The notes under the pieces: model-generated
Seen by the model: the letters and a program-made list of their open reading frames with translations, nothing else
Database searches by the model: none
What the model was told of the DNA's origin: nothing
In this document: positions 23,601 to 50,739 of the stretch, piece by piece
How positions within the stretch are numbered: the stretch's first letter is position 1
Layout of the letters: each line of letters opens with the position of its first letter
From: Telopea speciosissima
Lineage: Eukaryota; Streptophyta; Magnoliopsida; Proteales; Proteaceae
Length of the DNA stretch: 64,000 bases
Direction: 5' to 3'
Assembly: GCF_018873765.1 (NCBI RefSeq)
Contig: NC_057925.1
Location: 822,927-886,926 of the forward strand
Position numbers and translations under genes: made by a program

Positions 23601-26600
23601 CATCATAAAACCTATACCATTAGACTTCCCTACACTTGTCTATCATTACCATATAAGACAACCCTAGCCTAAACCTAATTTTAACCCTAATTTTGACCTA
23701 AAATTCAATTCTGTCCAAAATTGCAGAATTTCAAAACTCATCCAAACCCTAACTTTTCTATACCATTATAGCCCTCTAGACCGGTCCATTAATACCCTAT
23801 AAACCCTTTTCCCAATATCCAACCCTAACCCATGTTTTGCCTTAAATTACTAAACCATAACCCAATCGGCCAGCCTTTGTGTGTGACCCCATTACCTTGG
23901 CTCCTAGTAGGTCTCCTACCTATCTCGGACTACATTAGAGGGTTTGTGGGATTTCTAACATATGTAGGAGTGTTACAAGGATTAATTAATGCCAAGATGT
24001 GAAGTAGCTTCATGGAGATTCAACATATGCCTAGCAAGCACCCTCTCTGAGCAAAGTCATGGAAGCTTGAAGAAATATAATGGAAAGCTTCATCTAGACC
24101 CAAAGACATCAAGAGTTGAAGACATTAAGCCTTGGAAAAAATCAAGATGGAATCAAGAGCCATAGTATAGAGTTTTTTTGCTTTAATTAGTAAATTAATG
24201 AAACCCTATATATGTACATCTCTCATACCAAAAGACCTTAAGGAATAATACCCCTAGCTTAGGTAGTTATATATTTTTGACTTAGCTTAGTCCTGATACA
24301 AAAACTTTCGACATCTGAACTTGTGCAGATGTCCGAGCCGAGTTTAGTGTTGATTTAAGGTCCTTTGGCTGGAGACGTTTGTGGTCAAGTGCAAACATCC
24401 GCATGCCAGCATGGACACCTGCCCTCGAATGCGGATCTTTGAGCTAGAGGGTTTTTTTTAGCCCCATCTCCAGGTGACGTCCACTTAAAGTTGCGGAAGT
24501 TGTATTATAGCACGGGTGTTTGTATTCTAATGGATAGTTTTTTTACCGTTGAATCGCAGTGGACATTTGTACTTGAGTGCAGACGTCTGCGTAGAGTTGT
24601 TTTAGGCAAAATGTGCTTATTTTCTCTCAACTCTCTTGGACTATTTAAAGGGGATTTGTCGACCTTCAAAAAGATAGAACAACATAACAACATACATCTG
24701 AGTATTCTCTCTTTGGTCTTTAAATATTTTGAGAAATCCTTATAGGGGGATGTTCCTGGGATGCTGCTTTGACTATTGCTTAGATTTTTTTCTTTAGTAA
24801 TTTTATTCTATTTTTCTTTACTTTTTTTACTTCCTTCTACTTCTCTTATTTATATTATTGTCACGGCCTCTTCGGATCCATGTAGCCGACCCCATTTAAT
24901 TGGGATAAGGTTATGGTGGTTGTTGTTTGTAGAAGTTGTTTTTTCTCTCGTTCTTGTTGTGTTATTGTCTTGTGCTTAGTACACAAGAAGAGTCACTTGG
25001 TGACTGTTGTGAAGTTTTATAGTGAGCCAATAGGAAAACTACAAGTTGTAGAGAGTTTTATTGCTACCTGGTAAAGCAGTAGAGAGTTGGTGAAATGCAA
25101 GGAGTGTGTGAGTAGCACCTTCAAGTGGACATAGTGAAGGTTTCTAGAACCACCATAAATTGTTGTCTCTTTCTTTTGCTTATTTTTAACTTATAAATTC
25201 CTTGGGTGGGTGTGTGCACTCACTTTTATTGGCTTCCACATTTGTATTTTATTCAAGTTTTGGCCATCACTCTTTCATTTTTTAAAAGGCTCAATTCAGT
25301 GAATTCACCCCCTTCTTGGGTTGGCACTTGATCCTACAGGAGGTTTGAGATGAAGATCGGTGGACCTTAGATGTGGAGAAAATCAGCTGTTTTGAAGCCT
25401 TTTTGACTTTGTTGATCTTAATGTGTTGAAACCTTGAAGCTTGGTGGAAAATTTGGGAGGACTACTATTTTTTTGGCCAAAAGATATCTAAAGAGATGAG
25501 ACGACTGCTAGAGTTGGCATACTTATATGGTTCCAGTAAATGTGCATGAACAATTAAAATAATTCCATTATCATTTAAAAAGGTTTATGTTTCTCAGATT
25601 CGCCAGGTTAATTAGAAAATTTGCATGGCCTATCTGAAAATAGCTCCTGTCATCTAGTGCCTAGCAACATGTAGATAACAAGTGTCAGCTCACATAATGT
25701 CTCTATATGTTTATATTGAAATCCCAGTAGTGCACTGACCTATGTGAGAAGTGAGAACATGCTCTGTGTAAATTCCCAAAAGTAATGTTCTTTCCCATAA
25801 CCTGTAGCAGCTTTTTGTAATATTGACCACCTGAGACATCTATTACAATGTTCCATTTTAATATCGTTTAATGCTACTGGAGTTTTGGATTTGGAATTAT
25901 GTGCTTCTCTGTTAGTGGCAATGGCAGCTGATTTGGTATTGTTCTTGTATGCAGGAACATTGTATCAACAGTCAATTTGGACTGCAAGTTGGATCTTAAG
26001 GCTATTGCACTGCAAGCGCGTAATGCAGAATATAACCCTAAGGTTATAAATCCTTTATAGCATATTTGGCATGTTTATCTTCCCGTCTTTTAACCATTAT
26101 GAATCTAGATTATAGATTGTTCATTAAACTCTTGCATGCAATGAGTTCCTTGTTTCAATCCCAGTTTGGTGGTTGATTGGTCAACAGAACATGCTATTAT
26201 TTTTTTTTAAAATATATTTTTCTTGTTCCTTAAGGGAAGAACATTATGGAGTGTAGTTTATTGTACTTCGGAGTGGGAGTGAACAGAATGTGATTTCTTC
26301 CCAATTTGATATAGAATATTTTTTTTTATGCCCAGGGAGAGATCAGGATTCTAGATTTATATACTTTCTTTCTGTTCAGAAATTTCTGTACTTATATATC
26401 ATTTTGCTTATTTCTTGCAGCGTTTTGCTGCAGTAATTATGAGAATAAGAGAACCAAAAACTACGGCATTGATATTTGCATCTGGAAAGATGGTAAGTAA
26501 TTCTTGAAGCAAGTATTTTGACTCTTATTGAGTGTTAAGTAATTTTTATCTTATATTCTTTATTTCCTGTTATTTACTGTCTTATGGTCATCTCTTGTTT

Positions 26601-29600
26601 TGTTTTTTCGTTTTTCGTTTTTCTTTGCTTCCATCCTATAGCCACTCAAGCTGCCTTAACTAATGCTTGATATGTAAGGTTGAGCAATTTTTTTATGGGT
26701 AATTGAAATCCTATGTCATGTGCTGGATTTTGCTGGCTCATTTTGCTGGTTGACAGCTGTGAGCAGTCTATTCATGTCCTGAACACAAAAGAGGGAACAT
26801 CGGAAAAAATTGATCAGTATGGAAGGGCTTAGTGACCTCTTGTGTGCTGATAATTATGTGTACTTACTGTACTACTGCAGTTGTTTGAGGGTAACAGGGG
26901 TTTGTAAGCCAGTGTAAATTGTTCTAATTGATGTATGACACAATGAAGATAGAATAAATTTTTAACCATGGTTGTCAAAGCTTTAGGTAACCCAAGGAGT
27001 TGGAGGGCTCCTATGTGCTTAAGTGAAAAGGCAACTGCCTAAGCGTTCTAGTATTACTTTTTTTTAATATATCCATTATCTAGTATAATTCTTACTTATA
27101 TTAGCAATAATATAATTCTACTTATATGCTACATCAAGAATCATATCAATGAAATATAGTATCATTATGCTAGGCTTCTAGCAATGACCTAATCTGAGAA
27201 AACCAACGAATAATGAACATATATGATATAATGAAGCATATTTGTAAAAAATAATAAAATCAATAAACTAAGAGTAATAGGCAATAGATAATATTTCGAG
27301 TATATAGTCAGTCTCACAGATAATAGCTAACAATAAATCACTTGGAAAAGCAAAAAAGAATACTGTTACAACTTAAACAAATACGCCACTTGGAAAATTC
27401 AACAATAAAAATACACCAGAAATAATTGCAAACAATAGAAAAAAAATATAATTTTGGAATTTAAATTGAAGTGGGATTAATATAAAGAAATATAGGCATA
27501 AGTGGCTATTCTGTAGATATAACAAAGTGCCTCCTCCAACCCACGACACGATAGAAACTTACGTCAGGGGTAACCCAGCCTGCTATCAAATGAGAGAGCT
27601 CATTCTATAGAGCTTTGTTTAGTTTGATAATTTAGGTATAGATTGGTAATGCTCAGGCCTTTTAAGAATGACCAAGAGCAACTCCAGAAATCAGGTCTTC
27701 GATCAACCAAAAACTCCTGAAGGTACCTGTAGGTTCAGACATGAAACAGTGAAACTCGACTCGAATCTGCCAATAGTGGAAGTCTTAGGAGCTCGAACTT
27801 GAGGAAGATGAAGAAGAGGGAGAAGAAGAAAGAAGAAAAAGACAAAATCATTTACAGATTACTAGTTACAGAATACAGAGAAATGCAGGGGGAAAAAGAA
27901 AAGTTAGAAAACAGTGCGTCTCGGGGAAGAGGAGGAGGAGAAGAGAAGAAAAAAAACAAAAATACAGCAAGGAGAAGAGAAGAAGAAGAAGGAACAAGAG
28001 ATGCCGGGGGTAGCGACGCTGGGTTGCAGATTCTGTCGCATGGTCACGGCTTGAAGAGTGAAGATGATAAACCCTTTCACTGTGTCGAGGGTTGGGACTT
28101 GAAGTTTGCAGGGACTGAGATTGTGGGAGGCAAAACTGTTTAACACACTTTTATATCCTTTAATCCGATGTAGCACCAGTGGATGTTATTGTGCATATAT
28201 GCCAATGATTAAATTAGAAATAGAATCACAAAAAACTGCATTATTGTGAGTGTCAGAAAAATACCTATGTAATAAGGCAGTCTCCCAACTCCTGAGTTGT
28301 AAAAAAGGTGCGAGGCACATCTATCCCTCTGCAGCATATCTTCTGCAGGCTTTTGCATTTTCTCAATATGCCCCAGGGTCTTTTCCTGCCTACTCTCCCT
28401 GCAGCACTCCTCAAGCCTATGCCTCAAATCCTTTTGAAAACTTTGGATGAGAGGATACCTGCTATTTGTAAAGCTTCTGGATTCCTTATGGTACTATGAT
28501 TTCTAGTGTTATAGGTTCTTTGTTTCACGTGCTGTTTAGGGTAAAGGAATATGAAGGGGTCAATGAAAATAGATTCTGAATAGGGTTTAATGGATTTCTT
28601 AATGTCTTCAGTTTTAGGGTTAGGGTTGGAATGCAGGTGACAGGGATTGAATGCACATGAAGAGAAGTGTTATGGTGGGGTTTTTTGATGAAAAGGACAG
28701 GGGGGAAAGGTTGGGGTAGTCATTGGGAATGAGAGAGCTTTTACAGCAACTATTTGTAGCAGAAATCTCTATTGCAGACTGGGCAGCGACATCAAAGTCA
28801 AAGTCACAGCTAAGCTCGAATTCACTAGAAAACAACACGAAGGAGTCATGGAAATCCCACCCATTGGCTAAAAGGGGGGGGGGGAGAAGAGAGGATTGTA
28901 ATACTAACTAATTCCCTTGCCATGGTGGTTTTACAAAGACCTAACTGAATTTAGGAAGCATTTTTTTTTGGGTGAATATTTAGGAAGCATTTAAATTACT
29001 TTACATGCTAGACAACCACGAGTTTAATCACTTTATGGTCCCAGATGCAGTTCCCCAACTAACTCCTTACAAGATATTTTCCCGGATTGGAAACTTAACT
29101 GATGTAATAGACAGTTTGCTCTCGTTTCTGGCTAGCATGGTCTGAATTCTCCAACCATGTATCCTCCTAGGATTTTCTTTTTCCCCCTGATGAAACTGCA
29201 ATCTAATTTATTAGCAATGTGATCCAGCCAAGACTGCCTGATTGGGCCTAGAAAGAACTTATTTTGGGCCATGGACAGATTCTATGGGCCTTGGGTCACT
29301 TTTTTATGGGGGTCGATTTTGTAATGGGCCTTAATTATAAGCCATTAAAGTGGAGGTGAAGTCAGTATTCGAGATTAGTATCTTACGTGAAGAGTTTGAG
29401 TTAACTCCTTGATAGCTAGTATAGAGTTCTGTTTTGGGTCTATTAAGCTAATTGAGTTTGTGAGTGAGTAGGAGCTTTTTTACAAGTCTAATTAGGAATT
29501 TTAAGGAGTCTTTATATGTGTAAACACTCCTCCGTCACTTAAGCATGATTTGATTTAAGAATTTATTATTCTCGAGTATTTTGCTGCTGTGTTACCGTGC

Positions 29601-32552
29601 ATACGGACCGGAGTATTCCAAATTCACTGGCTGATTGTGCTTCTTCTATTCTTCTATTCTTCTATTCTTCTATAGCCAGGTGATATGTTTCCATTCCCCC
29701 CCCCCCTTCATATTCTTTCTTCTTCTTGATCCTTTCATAGTTTCTCTCTGTTTTTATTTATGAATTCTGATATTTTCATCTAATTCTTTTACTTGCCCCT
29801 GATTTCTTCCTATATTCTTCTCTTCTATACTACATATGGATCTTGGAATCCTTAACAAATTCTTGCTGGTTATTATATATGAACTGCAAATCTGTAGTTA
29901 CGCAATTTATTAGATTGATCCCATACCTGTTCCATGGATGAGTACCAAACCCTGCAGCAGTACTTTTCCAGTTCTTGCTTGTAGCTTGAATTTAAGCTAG
30001 TTGCGTTTCATCTAGTTTGAGATCTCTGATTTCCATTAATTTCACATTGAATGTTAGGTCTGGTTAAGCTCCATGCCTGACCAGAATTACATCCATATCT
30101 GATTGTTTGATTTTGAGACATTGAATTTTGCTTATTTTCAGTAAATTCTGTCCATTACCTGATTTTATGGACTTCTATAGGATCCTAGTTGTAGCTCTTT
30201 CTTCTAGATTTCTTTCTAGAATCTTGAGCTGCATTACAATGTTCACTTTTTCACTGTATCCTGACTTGTGAAAGCCTGCTGTTTTAGGTCTGTACTGGAG
30301 CCAAGAGCGAACAAGAGTCAAAATTGGCAGCAAGAAAGGTAAGTAATTGCATAGGGATTTAAATTATTTTGGATGATTCGTGGTTTACTTATTAAAAAGA
30401 ATGAACACAGTAAAATAAGGGGGAGAAAGATTGGAATTGCATATGATTTTTTTTAATAAGTTAAACTGATTCCTTGTTCATGTATTGTAAATAATGATCA
30501 CGTGGAACAGAGGGGGGGGGGCACTTGAATTGCACACGGATTCAATTCCTGGTTTATTTGTCAAGAGGAATGAACAGAAGGAAGAGAATGTCGGGGAGGA
30601 GAGGATGATATATAAATTGTTCTTAATGCTAATAAGCTTGTATTTTTTGTTCAAGGATGCTGTTATTGTAGTCATTTCTCTCTGTTAAATCTGACTTGTT
30701 AACTTTTTTTATTCCAGTATGCTCGAATAATTCAGAAACTTGGTTTTCCTGCTAAGTTTAAGGTACTTGCTCTCTCTCTCTCTCTCTGTTTATTTATATG
30801 CCTTATCTTTTATCCATATGAACTTGTGAGTTATACTTCTTTTCTGATATTTTTTATAATGTTCTGCAGGACTTCAAAATTCAGAACATTGTTGGTTCCT
30901 GTGATGTGAAATTTCCCATTAGGCTTGAAGGTCTTGCATATTCTCATGGTGCCTTTTCCAGCGTAAGTAAAAATTTCCGCCCTGAGATAGGATTTATATC
31001 AAGTTATTGTATACTTTCAGATACATATTAAGCTATTGTTTTGTCTTTCATGTTTTTCTAGAAAAGTATCCACTTGGTCTGTTTACCATCTTGCATTTTC
31101 ATTCATTTTGTAGGTGGTCATTTCTCTTTTGTTACATTAGTCAAGACCCTTGTATGCATGGGTGTGTTGTGGAGGGTTTTATATTTTGAAAAACAGTATT
31201 CGAGAAATGTAGATTGAAGATTGGTAGAGGGTAAATGCAGAGGAAAACATCTCCCTCGTAGAAAATAGTATTGGTAGGGCTGTAGTGGGTGAATCTTATG
31301 CAAGCTAGATAGTTTGACGCATACATTCATTGGCCATGATAAGTTGACACTGTTGAAGTCTGCATTTATTTCATTTTTGAAAGATCAGACGTTTAGTTCA
31401 TCTGTGTAGGAGAGGGCATTTTTATTTGCTCCTGGTATATCATGCTTTTCTGCTTTTTCCGAGTGGGTTCTTATTTTGAATGCAGCTGCATCATGTTGGT
31501 ACAGTATGAACCAGAGCTTTTCCCTGGCCTTATCTACCGGATGAAACAACCAAAGATTGTCCTGCTCATATTTGTGTCTGGAAAAATTGTTCTCACAGGG
31601 GCTAAGGTAATATACGACTCCTTGTTTAATTTTGATTTTTTTAGTTGGTTTGTTGGTTCTTTGTAGTGTTTTGTTTTATAATTTGTCTGTGGGATTGGCT
31701 TATTGACATCTGCAAGTATGTTTAATGTTTCAGGTTAGAGATGAAACTTACACTGCCTTTGAGAACATATACCCAGTTCTTACAGAGTTCAGGAAAAGCC
31801 AGCAGTGGTATGTCCATTATCTTGGTTCATGCATCGATGTCTGGATCTTGATCTTCATCTTGCTATAATGAGATATATGATAGACTTGCGTTAATGTTTA
31901 ATCATGGTGATATAACTTGAACAAACCTTGTGCATTTTCTACGAAGGCCTGTAAGTCTGATGCTATGGGTGTGGTAGTTTCTATGGATTCTATTGTGTGG
32001 AGGTGTCAAATCCAATTTTTCTATATGATTCAGCAGAAATTGTTAGGGCAACATTTTGGTTGGTACTTGGAATGGAATCAGTTTCATGGTTTGGGGAATC
32101 GGTATTGGATTGGCCGAATCGGCCGTTGACACAGATTCCTGGCCGTACCTGTATAGGTGTATTGTTACAGACAAAGGGTAAAAGGGTTTAAAAAATCGAT
32201 TTTTAAAGAAAAACAGGGGCAAATCCATCCGTTCTGGAATGGCTCAGCCGATACTGATCCCCATTACTAAATCCATGATAAATTCATTTTGAATGCATTC
32301 CCAAGTATTTGGATGTTAAAAAAGTATTACTTTAAACTGGATATCTAGCCTACTCATCTTGGATAGAATAATGCATTTCATTCCTGGTGAAAACAAAACC
32401 AAGAGAGTAGTAATCAATTGTCAGTGTTTTGATTTTTTGGTAGTTTTGAGCCTTGGTTTAGAGCATGTTTGCTAGTGTTGCACCACATTCAATCTTATTT
32501 GATCTAATGTCATGGGGAGGATCACTTATCTCCCTCTGTTTATGTTGGCAGA
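20671..32552 (+). CDS. TBP: TATA-binding protein (TBP), 9 exons, 200 aa
   Basis: Core transcription factor of TFIID that binds and bends the TATA box in the nucleus. Coding exons: 20671-20747, 25955-26042, 26421-26492, 30288-30338, 30718-30762, 30870-30962, 31505-31606, 31734-31807 and, for the last base of the stop codon, 32552. All have GT-AG borders and phases agree, giving exactly 200 residues, the usual plant length. It begins [20 protein letters not shown]. The two saddle repeats carry [24 protein letters not shown] (given as two parts, RFAAVIM and FASGKM) and the matching FPGLIYRM and FVSGKI. The DNA-kinking phenylalanines fall at 57, 74, 148 and 165. The protein ends FRKSQQ. Without the last splice it would read 20 more residues to a stop at about 31867. 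Introns 1 (5.2 kb) and 3 (3.8 kb) are filled with repeats. Confidence 0.95.
21519..21735. repeat. Tandem duplication in TBP intron 1
   Basis: A unit of about 100 bp (tattgaaggtgaattgaagg ... gttctactaagcattaatta ... gcgaatgtt) occurs twice with a period of about 118 bp. The copies differ by a few substitutions. No coding content. Confidence 0.8.
22612..23900 (+). mobile_element. LTR-like fragment with G-poor leader in TBP intron 1
   Basis: Starts with tgttggatcatgggttcatg, an LTR-like TGTTGG opening. It has a TATA-like ctatataag at about 23062 and a polyadenylation-type aataaaa at about 23108, as in an LTR. After about 23340 comes roughly 500 bp of strikingly G-poor sequence rich in ccctaa words. 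I could not find a matching second LTR, primer site or target duplication, so the boundaries are approximate. Confidence 0.35.
24860..24930 (+). mobile_element. 3' end fragment of an RTE-type LINE
   Basis: Contains ggatccatgtagccgacccc, then atttaattgggataagg and gttgttgttt. This is the characteristic 3' terminus of the plant RTE-type LINE seen at 42683 (there on the other strand). Only about 70 bp remain. Confidence 0.7.
29220..29700 (+). mobile_element. LTR-like repeat in TBP intron 3
   Basis: Shares ordered motifs with 46530-46920: gggcct words, a taaagtgg block, then attaggaattttaag/aag, gtctttatatgtgtaa-type and ttgctgctgtgttaccgtgcatacgg. The layout (T-rich, internal gagtctttatatgtgtaa) resembles the end of a small LTR. 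No coding domain and no clear ends. Confidence 0.4.
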
Positions 32553-33201
32553 TAACCTCCTGCGTACCGCATAGCTTGTCATGGTGACTCTTTTGAAGGT
32601 GGAAGTTTGCTGCTGTGTTGCTGAGGGTGAAATCAACTGTAAATACATGATAAAAGAGGCTGATATAGCGGGCATTCATCATCAGATAATTTAAATATGG
32701 GGTCTGCGGGAGTTTTTCCTAAATTTGGTCCTGTTTTGCAGCCCTTCTTTGAGTATGCATTGGTGTTACCTGAAGGGGGTCTGACATAGGTTAGGGGAGA
32801 GGTGTAAAAGATAGACTTTGTTGTAAACAAATTCTTGGAAGAATTTTTTTGTTAATAAGAAACTGGTCGTCTTCATCTTTTGGGTTCTCTCTAAGTGGTA
32901 CTTCTGAATGATTAACCTGTTTTTTTTTCCCCCGTCTTTTTCATTCTCTGGTTGGCGGAAAAAAATTTAACCACCAAAATTGGAATGTCAGAGTTTGTTA
33001 TACTTTCATTTCCCTTCCAAACAGACAGCCTTCTGGAATTTTTGTTTACATAATTTATTTGTGGATGTATATTACTCTAGTGATTTCACAAAAAATGGTT
33101 ATCTGTGGAAGTTTGTGAGCTACATAAGTTTATATTGGTGTGTTTCTAATTGAACTTCTTGTTGGGTGGAATGCTGCTTGCTTCTGAATTTGCATTAGCC
33201 T

Positions 33202-33790
33202 GACAACAATTACAACAACTCAGCCTTATTCCAATTAAAGGGGGTCGGTTACATGAATCTTAGTCTTTCAATAAGCTCTATTCGATGTTATATTTGATAC
33301 AATGCCCAAGCCTTGAGTGTCTTTCTTCATAGTTTCTCCTGAGGTCATTTTAGGTTTGCCCTTGATTCTTTTAATTCCTTCAACTTGAATCAAATCCTGT
33401 ACTGTTGCATTTAAAGTCTTTCGTTAAACATGGCCATGCCTACTCGAATGACATTCTTGTAGTTTATCATGTATCTGTGTAATTTCTAAATTAGTGCTAA
33501 TATGATTGTTCCATACTTCATCCTTCCTAGTTTTGTCATTCATCTATTTTAACATTTCCATCTCCCCTGCATTGAGTTCATTTATATGATGCTTTGTAAC
33601 TATTCAACATTTTGTATCATACATTATAAGTATTTATAGTTGGTTGATGATTGTCCTCTTAAATTTTCTTTTGAGTTTTAAAAGAATACGTCGGTCACAC
33701 AACATTTCGGACACACCTCTTCATTTTATCAATAATAATATAATTCTTTTTGAAACATCATCTTCTATATCACTTTCTTGATTTTGATTT
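33202..33790 (-). mobile_element. Degenerate 3' fragment of an RTE-type LINE
   Basis: On the - strand this matches the 3' 800 bp of the LINE at 42683-45023, including the acaacaactcagcc end, gggtcggttacatg, and the atacgtcggtcacacaaca coding stretch followed by gaaacatcatc and tctatatcac. It is heavily mutated and has no open frame. It lies between the TBP terminal exon and the HNH gene. Confidence 0.75.
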
Positions 33791-33893
33791 ATGATTGTGT
33801 CCAAATACCTAATATAATCATTATGTGGAATTTTCGAGTTATATGGATTCAGCTCCTCTCCTTCGAGGGAGCGCAACTAAATGTGCTCCTCTC

Positions 33894-34154
33894 CTTCAAG
33901 GGAATGCAGCTAAATGTGCTCCTCCTTAGAATAAGAAGGGCAGAAGGCCATGTAACTCGGATTCAACTTCTCTCTACACACTTCTCGGTGTACAGCCAAT
34001 CAGCCATGTGGATGTATACAATACAGTTGAGTCATTGGATGTCTCATTGGGCACTCATTGGACGATGCCCTCTAAGGAGAGGAGTGCAATCTGAATCCGA
34101 GTTATCTGGCCTTTCTATTCTAAGGAAGAGCCCATTTAGCTGTGCTTCAAGTCC
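33894..34154. mobile_element. Inverted-repeat (foldback) element upstream of the HNH gene
   Basis: Arms of about 75 bp: gctaaatgtgctcctcctta ... aactcggattca at left, and the reverse complement with tgaatccgagtt ... ggaagagcccatttagctgtg at right. A short cttcaag flanks both sides, but a clear target duplication is not established. The left side also has a tandem repeat of ctaaatgtgctcctc. Confidence 0.5.
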
Positions 34155-34579
34155 GTACGAATCAGCCTATTCGTACGATCAACCGATCCCGATCCCGATC
34201 CCGATCCCGAGCCCAATTACTAAAACCTTGGACGTAAAAAAGTCCCAAACTCCCAAACTGCGAAGCAAAGAAAATAAAGTGAACCGCTCAACACAGTTAC
34301 GACAATGGCGTGTGGTTTTAGTGATTCCCGAAAACTACAAAAAAAAAGAAAAAAAGAAAAGGCATACACACAGACAATTACATTTTCATTTTACTCATAT
34401 TGTACACAACATGTGGCTATCGGTTGTTGCGTGAACAAAAATTTCTTCCAAAATATTTTCTGCAAAAATCTGTGAAATCTCTTCCTTTCTGTCGGTGATT
34501 GAAGGAAGGCCTTAACGTTCCAACAGGGTTTTTCATCTCCTACGAGCCTAGGATCACAAGAACCTGAAGACCTTCGTTT

Positions 34580-48759
<14,180 letters not shown>

Positions 48760-49699
48760 CGTCAATGGTACGTGGCTGTAATGTGCATACCTATATTCTG
48801 TACATAATTGATGCTATGCCTTACCATAGTGCCTGGAAAAGTTTACTAAGCGCATACGTTTTCCAGTAAGTTTCCCCACTGCATATAAAGTTCATGTATA
48901 GTTACAAAACCGCAGAATGTTATACTGTGATCCCCATTAAACCTTTGCTTTGTACCCACAAATTATTTCACAATTGGAATAGAACTATCGGTACGTCACC
49001 GTCATGTAAAAGTTTCACATTTTGATTCCCACCAAGGCCTTTAACGAATCAAATTTGTTCAGACTTATGCAGGTTCTTGTTTTGGGTTTCTTAAATTGGG
49101 ATCAGATTAGAGCATTTTTCCATATTAATCATATAGTGAAGTGGTTGAAGTTATTGACTGCATTATCAGTTGCAGTGCTCCGCTGAACTGTTATTCCTTT
49201 AGTACACATTCGTGAAAAGTAAAAGAAAATCTTGCACACTCTGAAGCTACATATCGGCCTAAAAGTGAGAAATTATTTTTCTGAAATGTAATACAAAATT
49301 TTGGAAAATTACTTTCATTTTAAATTTCCGGGTGATTGGTTTGTGACACTATCACCACCCATGGAGGACACCAAATATAGACAGAATTTTTGCTGTAATC
49401 ATCCTTAAACATACTTCCATGTCATGTTGGTAAAAGAAAAAATTGGCAAAGAAATACAAGATAAATTCTGTAAAGGGTAATATTAAGAGGATTTCAGGAT
49501 TAATTGTAAATCAGTATCCATTATGTCTTACTAAAATAGTGTAGGTATCATAAATATTGGTACTCTTGGACTCTTGGTACCCATGGTAGACTCCAGCTCT
49601 ATAATAATATGACAGGATTATTTCCTTCACTCAATCATGTTCAACTGTATATATATATATTCTTATTCATAGATCCCATACTAGAAGTGCTCTCCAAGA

Positions 49700-49867
49700 G
49701 GATCAGGATCGTGTCCAGGGAGCCCAGCACCCAAGGTGCTGCCAAGGGACATCCAACGGTTGAGCTGTGCCACACACATTTCGGCGCATGCCTAGGGATG
49801 TGTGTGGTACAGCCCAACGGCTGGCAGCACCCTGGGCATGCTGGGCTCCCTAGAGACGAGCTAAATT
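49700..49867. mobile_element. Mutator-type foldback MITE downstream of the HNH gene
   Basis: 168-bp palindromic element with arms gggagcccagca ... ggtgctgcca and tggcagcacc ... tgctgggctccc. Flanked by a perfect 10-bp direct repeat ctctccaaga (49690-49699 and 49868-49877). The left terminus is ggatcaggatcgtgtcc. Confidence 0.8.
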
Positions 49868-50378
49868 CTCTCCAAGAAACTGTTCCCTTCTCTTCCTCTC
49901 TCTCCCTTTCCCATCCTTCCCTCTTTCCTCCCAAATTTGGATTAGAAATTAGAATCTTCAACACATAAATACCATAATTTGTGGGATTGGAATGAGATTA
50001 TGAATTTATTGTGTAGTAGATATGAGTTTTGACATAAAAACAAGGACCGAGTTTCCCTCCACCCACGGTGAACGGGATCCCATTCATCGAGGGGTGGGAG
50101 AGGGCAGGAATGGATATCGAAAGGGTATTTTGGAACATATTAAAACCTTAGGAGGGGTTTGTGAACCCTCCTCTATGGGTGGAGGAAAACTTTGTCCTAA
50201 AAACAAACTACTGAAAAGGAAACACAGCCCCAAGCCCCAACCCTCTTTTTCAAATGAAGCCATCCACTTCTATTTGTGAGATTTAAGTATTGGATTTGAT
50301 TGGTATATGTATTAACTGATACGATACCACAATTTAAACTATGTTCATGACTGGGGAACAAACTGAAAATAGATAATA

Positions 50379-50729
50379 GAGTAAATTATACATCACCCCC
50401 TGGTTTTGAAATGAAACTCAGATTACCCCTTGGTCTTTGAAAAAACTCAAATCACTCCCTCTACAGTAACGATGTTAGTCTGCTATTAGTTGTTGGTGTG
50501 AAAGGACTATTTTACCCTTGTACTAAAACATTAGAATTAAATTTACAATACTATCCTTCTTTCATCTTCAACATTGGTCAAGGGAAGTTTAAAGATTTAA
50601 ATTTATTTAACTGATTGACATCATCACTTAACAGCATAAAACTAACGGTAGAGACTAATTTGTCATATTGGGGTCTAAACCAGGGGATAATCTGAGTTTC
50701 GTTTGAAAACTAGGGGGTGACGTGTACTC
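50379..50729. mobile_element. Mutator-type MITE (351 bp)
   Basis: Terminal inverted repeats of about 55 bp. Left reads gagtaaattatacatcaccc; the complement of the right end reads gagtacacgtcaccccctag. Both continue into gaaactcagattaccc/atcccc. Flanked by a perfect 9-bp direct repeat tagataata (50370-50378 and 50730-50738). It has no coding capacity and a family distinct from the ggat-type elements nearby. Confidence 0.88.
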
Positions 50730-50739
50730 TAGATAATAA

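Noticed and set aside
27799..28143. 114-codon Lys/Glu-rich frame in TBP intron 3
   Set aside because: It is a purine-rich low-complexity tract (aagaag, gaggag) lying inside an intron, with no homologous pattern.
33778..34434. 218-codon + strand frame upstream of the HNH gene
   Set aside because: It runs through a foldback element, a ccgatc repeat and an A-rich tract. Repetitive composition and no domain indicate a chance frame.
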